Assembly (NCBI GenBank): GCA_964405455.1
Contig: CAYOOA010000005.1
Location: 1-64,000, forward strand
Length of the DNA stretch: 64,000 nt
DNA from: CALESS01 sp964405455
GTDB lineage: Bacteria > Chloroflexota > Anaerolineae > Anaerolineales > Anaerolineaceae
Direction: 5' to 3'
Position numbers and translations under genes: made by a program. Numbering within the stretch: the first letter of the stretch is position 1; the number at the start of each line of letters is the position of its first letter. Shown here in pieces: positions 62,123 to 64,000 of the stretch. The notes under the pieces were generated by a model, which saw only the letters and a list, made by a program, of their open reading frames with translations, had not been told where the DNA came from and ran no database searches.

Positions 62123-62915
62123 ATTGGTTTTTGTAAAGCTGGGCGGTTCCCTGATCACCGAAAAAGATAAGCCACGAACCCCCCGATTGGAGATTCTCGC
62201 CAGGTTGGCTTTTGAAATCTCTTCAGCCCGGCGTGCCAACCCTGAACTAAAAATCCTTCTGGGGCACGGCTCTGGTTCTTTTGGGCATCAATCCGCGAAC
62301 CGCCATCAAACCCGTCTGGGCGTCAGTTCCATTGATCAATGGATGGGATTTGTTGAAGTCTGGCGAGATGCCAGGGCCTTGAGCCAAATCGTGCTGGAAA
62401 TTATGCAGGGAGCCGGTCTGCCAATTCTTTCATTTCCACCTTCAGCCAGCGCCATAACTGTTGATCACCGGGTAAAGGACTGGAATATCCTCCCAATTAA
62501 TTCGGCATTGGATCACAATCTGATCCCACTCCTGCAGGGAGATGTGGTTTTTGATTCGCAGATTGGTGGGACCATCCTTTCCACGGAAGAAATTTTCCAG
62601 TACCTTGCCCCTCTTTTTAAACCATCACGCATATTACTGGCCGGACTTGAACCTGGCATCTGGGCAGATTTTCCAGCCTGCACCCGGCTCATTTCGAGGA
62701 TGACAAAAAACGATGTCAAATCTTTGGGAGACAACTTATCTTCTTCCTCTTCGGTGGATGTAACCGGCGGTATGGCTGAAAAGGTGAAGATAATGTTTGA
62801 CCTAATGGATCAGACTCCCAACCTTGAGGTTTCAATTTTTTCTGGACTGGAAGAAGGTGCTCTCCTTTCCGCCCTGACTGGTTCCCACCCAGGAACAACA
62901 CTTTCGCTTAATTAA
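62115..62915 (+). CDS. isopentenyl phosphate kinase
   Basis: A 266-residue amino-acid-kinase-fold enzyme that phosphorylates isopentenyl phosphate to IPP. It starts MDELVFVKLGGSLITEK with the nucleotide glycine loop and Lys8/Lys17. GHGSGSFGH (residues 50-58) contains the catalytic histidine, equivalent to His50/60 in archaeal IPKs. DVTGGMAEKV near residue 220 is the second lysine motif. It overlaps the mvk stop by eight bases. This kinase is rare in bacteria but documented in the Chloroflexota, where it works with phosphomevalonate decarboxylase. The longer frame starting at 61917 is inside mvk. Confidence 0.9.
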   Translation: MDELVFVKLGGSLITEKDKPRTPRLEILARLAFEISSARRANPELKILLGHGSGSFGHQSANRHQTRLGVSSIDQWMGFVEVWRDARALSQIVLEIMQGAGLPILSFPPSASAITVDHRVKDWNILPINSALDHNLIPLLQGDVVFDSQIGGTILSTEEIFQYLAPLFKPSRILLAGLEPGIWADFPACTRLISRMTKNDVKSLGDNLSSSSSVDVTGGMAEKVKIMFDLMDQTPNLEVSIFSGLEEGALLSALTGSHPGTTLSLN

Positions 62916-62930
62916 TCCAGGAGGTCCCTC

Positions 62931-64000
62931 ATGTTGTTTACCCGCGAATTGCTCGAAAATATTGAAGAAAAATCCCTTGCCCCCTATGGCATGCACTCCA
63001 AGAACTCTCACGGCCGCCATTATCCTGAAGATGAAGCGGATTACCGCACCATTTTTCAACGCGACCGCGACCGCATCTTACATACCACTGCGTTCCGCCG
63101 CCTGGAATACAAAACCCAGGTCTTCATCAATTATGAGGGGGATTATTATCGCACGCGCCTTACCCACACGCTCGAAGTCACCCAGATCGGACGGACCATC
63201 GCCCGCGCCCTGGGTGCCAACGAAGACCTAGTGGAAGCCATCTGCCTGGCACACGATATGGGGCACCCGGCTTTTGGTCATTCCGGCGAAATGATCCTGG
63301 CGAAATTGATGAAAGATTACGGAGGTTTTGATCACAACAAGCAATCCTTCCGCATCGTCACTTTCCTGGAACGGCGCTACCCGGATTTTCCTGGCTTAAA
63401 TCTGAGTTGGGAAGTCCTGGAAGGTATGGTAAAACACGAGACTGAATACGACATTTCGGATGCAAAGGATTTTAATCCAAACCTGCGCGGCAACCTGGAA
63501 GCCCAAATTTGCAATGTCTCTGATGAGCTTGCCTATACCGCCCACGACCTGGATGATGGACTGCGCTCCGGCATGATCACCGCTTCAATGCTTTCTGGGA
63601 TTGAACTCTGGGAAATCGTATGTGATTCTATTGGATGGCACGGCTCTTCACTGGATGACCTGACCCGTCACCGCTTGATCCGCCGCTTAACGGGCATGTT
63701 GGTCACAGATAACATCAACGCAACCATCTCCCGGTTGAAGCAATCCGGCGTTAGCTCCGTGGACGAATTACAAAGCTTGCCTTATAATGTTACCGGCTTT
63801 ACGGATGAGATGCGCCGCAGGAACCGTCAATTAAAGGATTTCCTGTTTCAGAACCTGTACAGGCACTGGCGAGTTGTGCGAATGGCTGTTAAGGCGGAGC
63901 GTATCGTAACGGATTTGTTTAATGCTTACAAATCCGAGCCAACCATCCTACCTTCCCATGTTCAATTATGGGTGGAGGAACGCGGTCTTGAGCGTGCCCT
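62931..64000 (+). CDS. deoxyguanosinetriphosphate triphosphohydrolase-like protein, 3' end outside window
   Basis: HD-domain dNTP triphosphohydrolase, partial: 356 codons present and the frame is open at the window end. FRRLEYKTQVF near residue 55, RTRLTHTLEVTQIGRTIAR (first metal His), LAHDMGHPAFGHSGE (HD pair) and the late SDELAYTAHDLDDGL (Asp) complete the metal site. Such enzymes cut dGTP and other dNTPs to the nucleoside and triphosphate and keep nucleotide pools in check. AGGAGG lies about seven bases before the ATG at 62931, 15 bases after the IPK stop, so it may be read from the same transcript. Family: dGTPase type 2 or similar. Confidence 0.93.
   Translation, partial: MLFTRELLENIEEKSLAPYGMHSKNSHGRHYPEDEADYRTIFQRDRDRILHTTAFRRLEYKTQVFINYEGDYYRTRLTHTLEVTQIGRTIARALGANEDLVEAICLAHDMGHPAFGHSGEMILAKLMKDYGGFDHNKQSFRIVTFLERRYPDFPGLNLSWEVLEGMVKHETEYDISDAKDFNPNLRGNLEAQICNVSDELAYTAHDLDDGLRSGMITASMLSGIELWEIVCDSIGWHGSSLDDLTRHRLIRRLTGMLVTDNINATISRLKQSGVSSVDELQSLPYNVTGFTDEMRRRNRQLKDFLFQNLYRHWRVVRMAVKAERIVTDLFNAYKSEPTILPSHVQLWVEERGLERA

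Overview
The window looks like a chromosomal segment of a mesophilic bacterium of the Chloroflexota, class Anaerolineae or close to it. Three things point there: DUF2298 (YYY) membrane proteins, a mevalonate kinase next to an isopentenyl phosphate kinase, and a serine hydroxymethyltransferase fused to a glycine cleavage T-protein. The taxonomy is inferred from gene content, not from a marker tree. One 100-base run of Ns is flanked by identical 55-base sequences, so this is probably a short-read metagenome scaffold. I see no rRNA, tRNA, CRISPR array, insertion sequence or prophage. Genes are tightly packed, often with ATGA or TGATG overlaps, and no gene-free stretch exceeds about 215 bases.

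Region 1 (1-10.4 kb, mostly minus strand). A GH13 alpha-glycosidase cut by the window edge, ketopantoate reductase, methionyl-tRNA formyltransferase, and an S51-like protein carrying a CysRS-type C-terminal module. A small plus-strand HEPN/glutaredoxin pair follows. Then come an ECF sigma factor, a DegV protein and a small membrane protein, a polytopic membrane subtilase, and an M29 aminopeptidase.

Region 2 (10.4-15.9 kb, plus strand). An alpha/beta hydrolase, the GlyA-GcvT fusion and a class I aminotransferase, separated by clear hairpins.

Region 3 (15.9-26.9 kb, minus strand). A TGS-domain uridine-kinase-like protein, then a maltodextrin locus: ROK regulator, MalE-like lipoprotein with an extra C-terminal module, MalF, MalG, and two GH13 enzymes, one cytoplasmic and one lipoprotein. 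No MalK-type ATPase is present, so it must be supplied from elsewhere.

Region 4 (27.1-31.4 kb, plus strand). A LipM-type octanoyltransferase, a PhnD-like lipoprotein, a SanA-like protein, an HD hydrolase, and a TIM-barrel protein with a SnoaL-like tail.

Region 5 (31.5-58.5 kb, minus strand). rpoC stands alone without rpoB and has its own promoter and a leader hairpin. Upstream of it lies a near-continuous array that reads lepA, LPG-synthase-type membrane protein, nucleotide-sugar epimerase, GT4, methyltransferase, PMT-type glycosyltransferase, a giant PMT-YYY fusion, YYY, PMT, plsC, cmk, histidine kinase. It looks like an envelope glycosylation locus that uses polyprenyl-phosphate sugars, with some housekeeping genes embedded.

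Region 6 (58.5-64 kb). FkbM methyltransferase and TlyA on the minus strand, then a plus-strand operon: UbiA-family phosphoribosyl-polyprenyl-phosphate synthase, mevalonate kinase, isopentenyl phosphate kinase, dGTPase (cut by the window end). This operon could supply the polyprenyl carrier, and perhaps a pentose donor, to the glycosyltransferases of region 5.

Several genes have an extended -10 box 6-8 bases before the ATG and no Shine-Dalgarno sequence, which suggests leaderless transcripts. Others have a strong AGGAGG.
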